A DNA stretch of 64,000 bases from Apodemus sylvaticus (GCF_947179515.1 NC_067481.1:1086570-1150569); one strand, 5' to 3'; counted from the first letter of the stretch, positions 10,497 to 21,773 are shown. The notes: generated by a model not told the origin, from the sequence alone. Translations and numbers: made by a program.

Positions 10497-10700
10497 GGGC
10501 CTGGAGAGATGGCTCAGCAGTTAAGAGCACTTGGTTGCTCTTCCAGAAGATCCGGGTTTACTCCCAGTGCCTAGATGACAGTTCACAACTGTCTGTAACT
10601 CTACTGCCAAGGGATTCAACCCTTGGCTTGTGGAGGCATCAGGCATGATCGTAGTACACATATATGTAGGAAAATCACATACTAATAAAATGAGTTTTAA
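10497..10700 (+). repeat. B3/B2 SINE
   Basis: GGGCCTGGAGAGATGGCTCA head, then CTCTTCCAGAAGATCCGGGT and a diverged 3' part ending ACTAATAAAATGAG. Confidence 0.8.
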
Positions 10701-11099
10701 AAATTTAAATCTGGATTTCATTGTATTTTATTTTTGGTAAACATGGATCTAAGTAGCAGTATGGGACTAGATGGGTTAAAGGTGGAAGAACACCTTTCTC
10801 ATAAATCTAGGACTCCAAAAGTCTACGTGAGCTATAAGAAGGTAAAGTGCAATCCTGAACCTGGCACCCGTGAAGCCTCATCCTTGAATAAAATGGCAGT
10901 GCCATTGGTAGAAGTCGTTAATGTCTGCCCTTGATTAGATTTGCAACCCAAACTCACATTACTTAGATTATTTTTTAAAATCACAAGTTTTACTTTTAAT
11001 TTTAAGCACTGAGAGAATGAAACACTAGATCTCATGGAAATCCTTTACATAATTCAAGGACAATGAAATCAAAAGGGGACAGTAAACTCAAAAGTGACA

Positions 11100-11211
11100 G
11101 GGGTGCCTGGCACAACAGTCCATGCCTTTAGTCTCAGTATTTAGGATCGGAAGCAGGGGGATCGCAGTAAATTGAAGGATAGCTTAAGCCACATAACAAG
11201 AACCTGTCTAG
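11100..11211 (+). repeat. B1-like SINE, degenerate
   Basis: GGTGCCTGGCACAACAGTCC, CATGCCTTTAGTCTCAG and ACAAGAACCTGTCTAGAC resemble an old B1. Confidence 0.55.
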
Positions 11212-11496
11212 ACACAGATATAGACATAGACATAGACATCATATACATAGACATCATATACATAGGCATATATATCATATACATACCATATACATATCAT
11301 ATAAACATACATCATATACCTATACATATCATATACATCTACATATACATAATAATATACATCTACATAATATACATATCATATATATCTACATATACAT
11401 AATAATATACATCTACATAATATACATATCATATACATATTACATACATATACACAATCATATACATATGCATATGCATATACATATACATATGAA
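11212..11496. repeat. (TACATA)n-type AT-rich tandem repeat
   Basis: About 285 bases of imperfect ACATAT/ATCATATACAT repeats that grow from the A-rich end of the B1-like element. No G-rich or coding content. Confidence 0.95.
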
Positions 11497-11939
11497 ACAC
11501 TAAACACTTCTGCCCTTTGTTCTTGATATCAGAGTCATGATAGGCAAGACAGCGTGGCTAAATACTGGATGAAACCATATTTTGACTACACGGTAAAGAG
11601 AGCAACTTCAACTTCAGGAGCATGTACTAGTCTCTGCCGGCCAGCAGGTCCCACCACAGGAGCAAACGCAGGGCAACTGACTATGTACATTGCTCTTGTC
11701 CTGCTCTTGTAAAACTGCTGTCCCCACCTTGTGGAAGAAACATGTTAAGTTCACCCTAGTGCCGTGGAACACCACAAGTATTCACAAAATAAAGGAGCCA
11801 ACTCTGGGCTTTCAAAAGAGATACTCTGGTCCAAAGTGATAATCATAGCACAGTTTTAGTACTCCAGGCCCAGAGTTAACTTTTTATTTAATTAAATCAA
11901 TTAATTTTTTATTTGTTTATTTATTTATTAGTTTTTTGG

Positions 11940-12103
11940 GTGTTTTTTGTTTGTTTGTTTGTTTTTTTGAGACAGGGTTTCTCTGTATAGCCCTGGCTGT
12001 CCTGGAACTAACTCTGTAGACCAGGCAGGCCTCGAACTCAGAAATCCTCCTGCCTCTGCCTCCCAAGTGCTGGGATTAAAGGCGTGCGCCACCACTGCCC
12101 AGT
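11940..12103 (-). repeat. B1 SINE with 17-bp target-site duplication
   Basis: Near-consensus B1 (GAGACAGGGTTTCTCTGTAT ... GCCACCACTGCCCAG). TTATTTATTAGTTTTTT is present on each side, at about 11922 and 12104. It landed in the tail of the next B1. Confidence 0.93.
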
Positions 12104-12114
12104 TATTTATTAGT

Positions 12115-12257
12115 TTTTTAGGACATGGTTTCTCTGTGTAGCCCTGGTGATCCTAGAACTCTCTCTATAGACCAGACTGGCCTACAGTCACAGAGCTCCA
12201 ACTGCCTCTGCCTCCTGGGTTCCGGGATTAAAGGGACTCACCATCACATCCAGCTGT
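12115..12257 (-). repeat. B1 SINE, older
   Basis: GGACATGGTTTCTCTGTGTA to CACCATCACATCCAGCT. Its oligo(T) tail side received the 11940-12103 B1. Confidence 0.85.
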
Positions 12258-12465
12258 ATTTTTTTTTTAACTTCATGTGTATGGGTGCCTTGTCTGCATG
12301 TATGTCTGTGCACCTGTGCATGGCTGGTGCTCATAGAGGGGTAGGCTCTTCTGGAACTGGAGTTACAGACAGTTGTTAGCCTCTGTGAGGGTGATAGGAA
12401 ATGAACCTGGGTCCTCTAGAAAAGCAGCCAGTGCTCTTAATCACTGAGCCATTTCTCCACCACAC
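12258..12465 (-). repeat. B3 SINE
   Basis: CTTCATGTGTATGGGTGCCT, then GGAACTGGAGTTACAGACAG and CACTGAGCCATTTCTCC, the reverse of a B3. Confidence 0.85.
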
Positions 12466-12482
12466 CCCAAAGTTCATTCTTA

Positions 12483-12875
12483 AAGGCCACGAGGGGGTTA
12501 GAAACCATTTTCACCAGACTGCCTTGCCCAAGAGCTGTAGACTGAATACTTTGTGTTCCCTCAGAATGCATAGAGTCACTAATCCCAGCATAACTAATGT
12601 GGGGACAGTGCCTTAAAGGATGTAATTAATATTAAATGAGCCTTAAAGGATGTAATTAATATTAAATGAGCTCACGGGGTGGGGCCATAATCCAACAGGA
12701 TTACCAAGCAACCCCATAAATAGAGACTCCAGAAAAAGCCATGGCCAGACCTAGCAGGCAACCTAACTTCTCCGTCACTCTGATCTCAGACATTCACTCT
12801 TGAGATGTGTGAAGACCAACTTTCTGTTGTTTAAACCTGGCAGCAGCATAGCACCCAAGTCAGCTAACACACTAG
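12483..12875 (+). mobile_element. Old MaLR-type LTR (MLT1/MST-like)
   Basis: GGGGTGGGGCCATAATCC, CATAAATAGAGACTCC and CTTTCTGTTGTTTAAACC follow the order of an MLT1/MST LTR. It contains an exact 30-bp tandem duplication at 12611-12670. Confidence 0.55.
12611..12670. repeat. Exact 30-bp tandem duplication
   Basis: The 30 bases at 12611-12640, beginning CCTTAAAGGATGTAATTAAT, are repeated without change at 12641-12670. Confidence 0.98.
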
Positions 12876-12974
12876 AGAAACAACAGTAGGTCACGGATAA
12901 TGACAGGTGCTGGCATTACCATGTGCATAATGGGACAGTTATGCCTTTAATGTTAAAAAAGGAAATTCGGGAGC

Positions 12975-13165
12975 TTAAGAGATTGCAATTAAGAGCAGTT
13001 GCTGCTGCATCAGAGAACCTGGGTTCAACTCCCGATACCCACATGGCAACTCACAGCAGCCTGTACCCCAGTTCCAAGGGATCCTCCTCCTCTTCTGGCC
13101 TCCACACAAGTGATTCCTATACCCTCACTTAAGAAAACACTCTACATAAAAATATATAATTTTTA
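12975..13165 (+). repeat. B3/B2 SINE
   Basis: TTAAGAGCAGTTGCTGCTGC, GGTTCAACTCCCGATACCCA and CTTCTGGCCTCCACACAAG. Confidence 0.75.
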
Positions 13166-13319
13166 AAGTCAAGCTTGAAAATATCTTCTAGGGAAGAAGA
13201 AAGTTCCAAAGATACATGGTACAAATGATAAAAAAGAATCATTTAAGCTTGTTTAAGTTAAAAACAATAGCTGCATAATGAAATCTCAAGGTGGGGTTAG
13301 GCTGTTTACTCTTAGGTGG

Positions 13320-13600
13320 CCTGAGATGCCCTACATAGATTAAGATGGCCTTAAACTCACAGACATTTATCTGCTTATGCTTCTGAATGTGGTATTAGAG
13401 AAAAAATCTGTGGCTTTGGGGTGGTGGGGTGAGCTTGGTTTTGTTTGTTTGCTTTTTGTTTGGTGTTTTGTTTTGGTTGGTTGGTTTTTAGAGACAGGGT
13501 TTCTCTGGATAGCTGTCCTGAAACTCATTCTGTAGACCATGCTAGCCTTGAACTCAGAGATTGGCCTGTCTCTGCCTCTCTACCACCACCCAGCTCAGGA
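13320..13600 (-). repeat. B1 SINE fragments
   Basis: A degenerate piece at about 13320-13395 and a clearer B1 at 13484-13600 (GAGACAGGGTTTCTCTGGAT), separated by a GTTTG/GGTTG-rich run. Confidence 0.7.
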
Positions 13601-13700
13601 TGAAATCTTTATAGACCTATATGTAAATTATATGTAAATTAAACACAGAAGAGAAGAGAATCATTAAATAAAAGGTCAGAAAAGTTACTGATGTTGCGGC

Positions 13701-14114
13701 ATGGAGAAACTGAAAGGAAAATTGAAGGAGAGGTTAAAAGACATGAAGAACAGAACAAGAAGTTTTTGCAAAGATGTAAGTGGACTTCTAGAAACTGTAA
13801 GGAAGATACAAACTGAAAAGGACAGGAATGGAACTGGAAGCCAGTCAGGGTGTGGAGTGGTGGGAACAGAGCCAGTGCATCGTGTTCACCATTGCCTTAA
13901 CAGGTCGTGCGGTTCATTCCATAATAGCCTGGGATTTCAACATGGCATCCAGTGGCCAGAGAAAAATGATGAACCTACTGAGAGCAGAAACAGAGAATCC
14001 GGGAAACTTTTGATTTTTGTGATACTGACTAACCTGGACATACAGACATCAAAAAAACTAATGGTGGCAATAAGGGCCCTAGGCTTCGAACCCAAGCTAA
14101 TGTGTGAAATCTGA
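13701..14114 (+). other. Unrecognised 137-codon open frame
   Basis: ATG at 13701, stop at 14112-14114. The start of the product is basic and helix-like (MEKLKGKLKERLKDMKNRTR), followed by a Gly/Ser/Cys-rich middle and a more hydrophobic end. I do not recognise any family. A second frame overlaps it (13828-14013). There is no promoter, CpG island or splice evidence, and it lies in repeat-rich intergenic DNA. It is most likely chance or remains of an old element or retropseudogene. Confidence 0.15.
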
Positions 14115-14676
14115 CTTTTAAGAGCACCGCCACCCCACCCCCAGACCGCCAGGGTAACATTAGCTCTGATCTGGAATCTATTTTGGACCTTGGAAAGTGT
14201 TCTTTGGTATTAAGTTCTTTGTGCATTTACCTGCTGGTTAATTCAGCAAGTCAGGACAAGTGCACATAGTGGGTAAAAGGGTCTCAAAGTGACTGTGGCC
14301 ACTCCATCTTCCCTTCACACTGCGTATGCATTTCCACACAGCTGCAAACCACAGCATACCCATGTCACCATGAGCAGTGGGAGTTCTAAAACCGGTTCTG
14401 GCTTTTAGTCGACAGCTATAAAACCCAATGGATGCTTGCTGTGGTGTTTGGGTGTGATGGTGCACTTGCTTTGTTTTTAAAATAGAACCTTTCATAGTTT
14501 AAGCCCTCAAAAGAAAAAAACCTGGCATGCTCTAGACTGATAAAACACACCATCCCTCTGATTTAAAGTCCCAGAAACATTAGAGCTGTTTTGACTCTGC
14601 GTCTTTAAAGTCAAGGCTGGCCTCCAATTCCTAATGTGAGTGTACTGTCGCTGTTCTCAGACACAGCAGAAGAGGT

Positions 14677-14790
14677 CATCATATCCCATTACAGATGGTT
14701 AGGAGCCACCATGTGGTTGCTAGAATTGAACTCAGGACCTCTGGAAGAACAGTCAGTGCTCATAACCTCTGAGCCATCTCTCCAGTCCCT
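14677..14790 (-). repeat. B2 SINE, 3' truncated
   Basis: CATTACAGATGGTTAGGAGC to GAGCCATCTCTCCAGTCCC, the reverse of a B2 body and head. Confidence 0.85.
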
Positions 14791-14840
14791 GGCCTCCAAT
14801 TCTTGACCCTTCTTGCCTGAGCCTCTTAGGTTCTGGGATG

Positions 14841-14841
<1 letters not shown>

Positions 14842-14887
<46 letters not shown>
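14842..14887. repeat. (CA)n microsatellite
   Basis: About 46 bases of uninterrupted CA. Confidence 0.98.
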
Positions 14888-14889
<2 letters not shown>

Positions 14890-15056
14890 GAGCGTGTGCA
14901 TGTGTCTATGTGGGGGTATGTTCACATTGCGTAAGAGTGCCGGTGCCTGCAGAGACCAGAGGTGTTGGATGCCCCTGAAGCTGGAATTACAGGCCTTTGC
15001 AAGCCTTTAGAAGTGGGAACAGGGAAATGAACCCAAATAATTGCTTTCTAGCCCCA
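14888..15056 (-). repeat. B3 SINE, diverged
   Basis: GCCTGCAGAGACCAGAGGTG and CTGGAATTACAGGC, ending CTTTCTAGCCCC, the order of a reverse B3. The CA repeat is at its tail. Confidence 0.65.
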
Positions 15057-15629
15057 CAGAAACATTGTAAATCATAAGATGTTCATTCTTAGACAAATAG
15101 CAGGTAAGTAATAAAATACCCAAAGCAAAGGAAGTCCATAATATGAATAGCAAAGATGTCAAAAAGGATTAACATCTGTTTTCTCTGGAAGCTGAAAGAT
15201 AGAGGACTAATAGTTTATAATCAAAAGAAATCAACTTCCCCAGGGAAAATATGTTTCCAAGAATGAAAATGAAATAAAGACATTTTTGAAGTTGAGAGCC
15301 GTTGGCCATCCTGAAGTTAACTGCCTTGATTTCTGGTGATGCTGCTTCCTACCATCCTAAAGGAAAGCCTGGGGTAGTGGTGCTCCCCGTCAGTGCTCCC
15401 CTCCCACCACATAGATCTCAGGTCATGAGGTTTATTGGCAGATGTCTTTACCCACTGACCATCTAGCAGCTCTGGCTTTGTATCTCTTGATCTGGAACAG
15501 TGATTTGATTTATAACTGAAGTTGCCACTTTACAACTTCCTCTTAAATGAAATGTAGACATATGGTCATACTCTTCCTCATGTACATAGTGCATTTCGCC
15601 ATTTAAAACAAAGTCCAGACAGGTGGCAA

Positions 15630-15765
15630 TTGGACACAACTTTAAACCTAGCACTCAGGAGGCAGAGGTAGGCAGGTCTCTGAGTTCAAGGCCAGCTTAG
15701 TCTAAGGAGCTTGTTCCAGGATAACCAGGTCTACATAGAGAAACTGTGTCTCAAGAAAATTATAT
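15630..15765 (+). repeat. B1 SINE, diverged
   Basis: CTAGCACTCAGGAGGCAGAG to GAGAAACTGTGTCTCAAG. Confidence 0.8.
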
Positions 15766-15766
15766 G

Positions 15767-15812
<46 letters not shown>
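15766..15812. repeat. (TATATG)n simple repeat
   Basis: About 47 bases of TATGTA/TATATG repeat between two oppositely oriented B1s. Confidence 0.95.
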
Positions 15813-15841
15813 CATAAATTCTTTGTGCTTCTTTCTCTGGA

Positions 15842-16003
15842 TTTTTTGTTGTTGTTTTTCAAGATAGGGTTTCTCTGTGTAACAACCCTGGCTGTCCCAG
15901 AACTCTCTTTGTAGACCAGACTGACTTTAAACTCATAGAGATCCGCTTGCCTCTGCCTCCCAGGCACTGGGATTAAAAGGCATCTGCCACCACGCCTGGC
16001 TCA
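15842..16003 (-). repeat. B1 SINE
   Basis: AAGATAGGGTTTCTCTGTGT to GCCACCACGCCTGGCTCA. It forms an inverted pair with the B1 at 15630-15765. Confidence 0.9.
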
Positions 16004-16130
16004 TAAATTATTTTTTATTTGAAAAAAAGTTCATGCAATATATTTTGAGCATATTTTCCTTATAAATTGTTTATAATTTTTTAAAAAGAAAGATTATAAT
16101 ACTTTAGTTTTATCTTAACTGTCTGTATTT

Positions 16131-16306
16131 GACTGTGTAGGTGCATGTAAGTGCATGTGCTGTGGGGGTCAGAGGTCAGGCTATCACAAACCCCTGGAGC
16201 AGAGTGACAATCAGTTGTGAGCTGCACAACAGAGGTGGTGAGAATTTAACAGGCCCTCTGCAAGAGCCATACAAGCTCTTATCCACTGAGTTATCTCTCC
16301 AGTTCT
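16131..16306 (-). repeat. B3 SINE
   Basis: GGGGGTCAGAGGTCAGGCTA and CACTGAGTTATCTCTCCAGT, the reverse of a B3. Confidence 0.75.
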
Positions 16307-16739
16307 TTCCAAAGTTTTCATTACAGTATTTATGCATATGCGTGTCACATTTGTGCCATGGTTTATATATAGAACTCAGAGGATATCCACTAAGGAGTTC
16401 ATTGTCTCCATCACTCGATGTGCTCCTGGGATCAAAGACAGGCCGTTAGCTATGACATCGAGCAACTACGCCCACGGAGCAAACTTTACCCAAATAAGTA
16501 AATTCTATCATGTGCTTTTCACTGATGTCGCCTTCTAAACACACGCTGATTATAGAACAAGGATATGCACAATTTGTCAGATTTGTATTTATTCATTCAT
16601 AAGAAAAATATTTTACTATTGTTTGATTAAAGACAATTTCTATTGTTTTTTTTTAAATTTTCTTTTGTTTGGTATTTTAAAAAATTCTCTGTGAACAGCC
16701 AGCCTCAAACAATTGGTAATTTTGGTAGGCTCCAAGTGG

Positions 16740-17300
16740 GGCCCCAGAACATTCTCAAAGTTGCATGACTTTCCCCAGGAGATGTAAACAAATGTCTGTT
16801 CTCTCAAGATTAGGTGCTAAAAACTAAAAACAGTGTTTCCTCGTTTCCTCCGCATGGGTCTCTCCTCCCGTGGATCCATCGGCCGATACGGTCCATGAGG
16901 GTAGTGGGAGCGGTGACCACATCTGGACCAGCAGGCAGATCAACTTTACTTGGGGCGATTCAAGGCTTATACAGTTTCAGGGGACTGAGTGTAGGAACAT
17001 CCAGGATGGGCAGAGGTCATTGGCTGAGAGCTTAGGGTTGGCTCATTAACATGGGGAGGCATGTCAGGAATCTCTGGTGACGACTGAACAGGTTCTTATC
17101 AGGAGAAAGGAAATTGACCCTGCAATCTAACAAAGTGACAATGTGACATTCCTCAGGTCGAGGCATTTGTTGGGGTTTAGAATTCCCTAGACAAGGTCAG
17201 AGAAGGAGAAGCCCCACTAATTAAGGGAAGGGGATCAAAGGTTATCTGGTCATGGGTGGGCTTTGACCTTAATTAATAGTTTCCCACACCTCACATGCCT
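16740..17300 (-). mobile_element. Probable ERV solo LTR (ERVK-like)
   Basis: On the minus strand the order is TATAAGCC (about 16966), an AGTAAAG poly(A)-like signal, then a GC-rich R/U5-type tail (CCGTATCGGCCGATGGATCC). This is LTR-like promoter and polyadenylation organisation. No internal retroviral coding sequence is adjacent. The family and exact ends are not assigned. It is a noncoding remnant. Confidence 0.5.
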
Positions 17301-19575
17301 TGCTTAGTGAAACAAAGAGGTTGTTGCTATCATTAGCAACGTGGAGTGCCAATGTGTACAAGGGCGTCTCAGAGACAGCTGCTTCAGATAATGACTTATA
17401 AAGCAAGCAGGCTCCCCAGAAGAGTCTCCCCTACCCCTAAGAATTGCTAGCTGCTTAGATAACCTGGAAAGGGGCTTTGTGACTCTTACAACCTTAATAA
17501 GCTTCCTGGATCTTAAAGTCCCTTGAACTCCATGAATCTTAGGATCCCCTTTCTTTTCTTCCAGAAGGGAATATTTCAACTAAACAACAAAAACTACACA
17601 GTACTCTACCTGTTTCTTCTGACCCTTAAATTCTTTCTGTTTCTCATTCTGCGATGTTTCCTTGGCCCTGGAGAATATGGTATGAAATGGATGGTTAATT
17701 ATTTTTTGCTACTTACGATGGAGAATTAAGACTATTATGCCACAGCAATAGTCATTTTATTTCTTAGTATTTAGCTGGTTATACAGCTCTATAATACCCA
17801 TGTCTTAATAACTGAGACTAACAAAAACAGTAATTTAAAGACATAAACACAAATGTTCAGAAGACAATTTGACAGACTTATCACACCCATTTAACAATAG
17901 TAATAACTTTTCCATTGGAGCCTGTGACATCTCCAGCCACAAGCTTTCTGCCGAGGCTTTAAGTGTTATAGCTCTGCTCTGGCAGGGGGAGGTTTCCCCC
18001 AATGAAAATGGTACAGCTCTGCTCTGGGAGGTGTCTTGGCATTTGGGAACCAAGGGATACCACAAAGTCACACCACACCACAAACCTCACACAAGACTTA
18101 TTGGAAGGGGAAAACACATGAGTGTGGCTGGAGAGAGACTCTCCTGTGCACTTTGTAAAAGCATTCACCTGTAACTAAAAACAAACAAAGAAACTATGGC
18201 CAATGAGCTGAGGCAGGAAAAAGGAGGTGGGTGTTCTGGCAGAGAGGGGCTGGGGCATTTGGGGAAAGAGTCGCAAGCTGGGGAGATTTGCCCTGAAATC
18301 TAGGGAGACGGATTCATGAATCTGAAAAGATTACCAGGCACGTGGCATTCATAGAATAAATGGAACTGGAGGCGAGGTAACCAAACACATGGTGGAACTT
18401 AGAATAGAATAAAAACAGGTAATTAAGTTATGAGCTGGTCAGGGATCAAGCAATCCTTTCAACCTAAACATTTATTTATGAAATATTAAGTCTCAGAGTC
18501 ATTATTTCATGGAACAAAGAAGCTGGGTGGAAAACCACGAGGTTACAGGTAGCTGGCTGCCTCTACTTGGATGAGAAACATTGAGGAATTGGGCAGATGG
18601 CAGGCTCTATATAGGGTTTCTAGGGTGTGGGAAGAGCTTTCCAGGGAGGCCTAAGGTTGGTGGAATTTTGGTCTTGGGGCAAGCTTACAGATTGGTGGGA
18701 TTTCATGCTCAAGGAGTTGTAGAATTCTGTTCCTTGGCCCTGGTTTTGGTCTTGAGGTCATCAGGGTTGGGTGTTCTTTCCTTCACTCTGGCCTTTTTAT
18801 GACACACTGGCTATAATAGCTAACATGGGTTTGCACCAATGTAGGTGACCTTAAATTCAATGGGAATTCAGTTGAATGTGTAACAGCTGAATCACTATTG
18901 CCCCTGTGGACACTTCTTGCCTGTCATGGCAATCCAAAACCAAGCAGGATTATTGACAACAATTCTTCCCCAATAGCCTATGCAGTGCCTTCCAGTATGA
19001 AAGACAGCAAATAGAGAGGGTGTGGCCAGCTCCGTCAAGCTTGATTTCTCCATGTCTTGAAACCAGAAAATGCAGTGTCTTCAGCTCTAACCTTGTCGTT
19101 TCATTCTGGTACACAGTCAATAGGCCTGGCAGCGGCCTCTCTGACTTGGGGGCCTCAGGAGCCTCCCTGGCCAATAGCAAGGAGGAAGCCTGCCTCTGCC
19201 ATTGGACTTCCACCTAACTGAATAGCTTCAGGGAGTGTTTCCCCCACCCGCATAGGAAGACTTCATTCAGACCCTTAAACCATGGTTTTCACTTTCCTTC
19301 CAGAAGCTCCTCCAAATCTGTTAGGCAGTCAAGGTTTAGCATCATTCAAAAACAAACAAACAAACAAAAATCTTTTTATAGATGATAGACAGAATCTGAC
19401 TGTTCCACTCCTTTCTGTTCTGTTCCAAGCAAGTGTCAATTGATTCTGATATTCAATTGTTAAGGGGTGAAAACAAAGTTAACAAGGTCCAATATAGCAT
19501 AAAAACATCTCATCATTTGTTTCAGTTGTTCTGCCAAAAGCATATCAGAGCGCAAAGAATGGGTAGGAGATTGTG
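17301..19575. other. Intergenic stretch without recognised elements
   Basis: About 2.3 kb with no SINE or simple repeat longer than a short CAAA run (about 19348-19366). Open frames at 17304-17579, 17869-18174 and 18950-19213 have no recognisable features. It may contain old LTR material. Confidence 0.4.
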
Positions 19576-19577
19576 TT

Positions 19578-19636
19578 AATTTATTTCCTTATACATGTGA
19601 CCAAATACTTGACAAAAAGCAATGGCTTATTTATTA

Positions 19637-19674
<38 letters not shown>

Positions 19675-20000
19675 TGGAACAGTGTTTATTCACAGTTTGA
19701 AGCTCACATCATGGCAGGGAAGTCATGGCGACAGGGGTCTGGGCCAGCGGGTAACACGGCAGAAGAAGTAAAGGAACACAGTGGGATGAACACTAGCATC
19801 CCTGCTAGGGCTCTACCGTGGGGTACCCACTCTCTGGACATCTGCTGCTACTAGCCTGGCTCACAACCACACTTCTGTTTGTCATGCCTGACACTAGAGC
19901 TGGCTCCTTGGGTCTGTCAGGCTCCTCACATGACTGTGGTATGATCTTGGCCTCTCCATCAGTCACACCTGGCTGCCAAAAGGACCCCAAGATGGGTGAA
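19578..20000. mobile_element. Old rodent repeat (URR1/MaLR-like), with (TTA)n
   Basis: ACATGTGACCAAATACTTGA, then GTTTATTCACAGTTTGAAGC and CATCATGGCAGGGAAGTCAT follow a common medium-age rodent interspersed repeat. A (TTA)n run of about 45 bases interrupts it at 19628-19674. Confidence 0.5.
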
Positions 20001-20047
20001 TAATCTCTTAATGAATTTAGATACATTTTTTACATATATTTATCTAC

Positions 20048-20175
20048 AGTGGGTGTGGGTGAGCGGGTCAGCAGACAATTTTCTGGAGTCAGTTCTTCTC
20101 TACCACATGGGTTCTGAGGGTCATGAGCTCGATAGTAGGCTCCTTTACTGAACCATTGTGCTGTCTTACTAGTCC
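20048..20175 (-). repeat. B3 SINE fragment
   Basis: TGGAGTCAGTTCTTCTCTAC, CACATGGGTTCTGAGGGTCA and ACTGAACCATTGTGCTG. Confidence 0.6.
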
Positions 20176-20185
20176 CCCAAGTGCA

Positions 20186-20370
20186 TTTCTTTCTTTCTTT
20201 CTTTTATATATGTGAATACACTATTGCTGTCTTCAAACACACCAGAAGATGGCATCAGATCTCATTACGTATCATTGTGAGCCACCATGTGGTTGCTGGG
20301 AATTGAACTCAGGACCTTTGGAAGAGCAGTCAGTGTGCTTAACCACTGAGCCATCTCTCTCCAGCCCATC
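20186..20370 (-). repeat. B2 SINE with (TTTC)n tail
   Basis: CTGTCTTCAAACACACCAGA, GTGAGCCACCATGTGGTTGC and GAGCCATCTCTCTCCAGCCC, near full length. Confidence 0.92.
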
Positions 20371-21415
20371 CCCAACCCCAGTGTATTTTCTTGCAAGAGA
20401 AAACTGTTCGCTGTCCCAGTTAGATTACAGTGGAGCTTCTGGAGAACACTTTGCCAGAAGCCCATGTTCCAGGGGCACAGCCAGCTACTATGAGGATACA
20501 TAATGGAGTCTGGAGGCAGGGGCTTGCATGTAGTACAAGCACTATACTAGACACATTGAAGCAGCCTCTTCCCTGACCATGCAAATCTATAATGAAGAGA
20601 TCTCATCCAGTACCTACCCCATTGCTCTGGCCAGCTGGGGATATCATGTTAGCTGGAGGGATCATGGGGACTCAATAATTGTTCTGTAGTGGGGCTCCAG
20701 TCAATCCTTTACCCACCATGAGGCCAACAGTAGATGTCAGCCACGTCTGAATGGGCCATATTGCCGCCGTGGCCCCAGTGAAATCTGTAAAACAAAATTT
20801 TACAGACTGAGGCGAGAAATGTCTCCTGGGACTTTGTGGAACACCCTATTCAGAAGCCGAAAATCTCACTTGGCAATTTTACTTAACTTCTGACTCTCCT
20901 CCTGCCTAGTAGCTAGGACTAAGAAAAACCAAGCAAATTAAGATGTAAAAGAATCCATCTTGTAGTAAGTCACTAGCCAGAAAATTTTGAAACGCTTTGC
21001 TCCAATCATTTATGTAATTACATTTACCTCCCAACAGGATATATATGAAGTATGGCTCCAAATATGGTATAAAAAGCATTAATAGCAGGCAGTAGAATTT
21101 TCCAAGAACCCTAAAATTAGGTTCCTTTTTTTTTTTTAGTCACCCTTGCAGGACAGGTGGATTTGAAACAATAGGCCCAGACTAGAAGATATTTATATCT
21201 GAAGAACCTTATACAATGCCCTTGCCAAACAAGTGGGTGTTGGGCAAACTAGAAAGAATTTTCATTTGAGTTGGTGCAGAGCTCAGAGCTGCCTCAATGG
21301 AAGCTTGTGAGGAACTGCTTTTGTCTTGCAGACCCCACCTAGGTAGTCTTTGACCAAAACAACATTCTTAGCTTATCCGGGTGTGATTCAGGATACAGCT
21401 TATACTTACTACTCA
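20371..21415. other. Intergenic stretch, nothing assigned
   Basis: No SINE, LTR or gene recognised. A short T run at 21127-21139 only. Confidence 0.4.
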
Positions 21416-21773
21416 GAGAGACTCCCGGGTTAGCTCACCAGGCTGGGGCTAGGGGCTGCAGTCGGAGCTGATTGCAGGGCACCTAGGGCGGCCCTGGGCA
21501 CAGCACAGAGAATGCGGCGGACAGACTAGGCAGAGGTGCTCCAGGGAGATTGGGCGCGGGCCAGGCGGCTCCCCAGACTCTGCAATGCCGCCATTGGCAC
21601 CCGGGAGGCTAGGTGCAGGAGCTGTCCTTCCCCAGCTCCTGGGCTAGCGCAACAGTGGGACCACGATGAAGAAGCAGTTTAACCACATGTGCCAATTGGC
21701 CAACCGTATGATGGGCAAACACCCTGTACTTCCCGAAAAAACTGAAGCTTTGACAGATGAATGTGATGCTTAA
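21416..21773 (+). pseudogene. Arhgap17-like 5'-end retropseudogene fragment
   Basis: A GC-rich leader-like stretch (21420-21665) unlike its AT-rich surroundings leads to ATG 21666. It encodes MKKQFN, a diverged QLAN segment, and later EKTEAL, ending at TAA 21771-21773 after 35 codons. RhoGAP proteins of the RICH family (Arhgap17, Arhgap44) begin MKKQFNRMKQLAN and continue AEKTEVLSED, as recalled. The agreement on both sides of a 5-residue insertion suggests a decayed copy of the 5' end of such an mRNA. The homology ends abruptly where an old interspersed repeat seems to start, which supplies the stop. The GTPase-activating and BAR domains are absent, so it cannot make a functional protein. 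The parent could be Arhgap17 or Arhgap44; a chance match is less likely. Confidence 0.5.
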
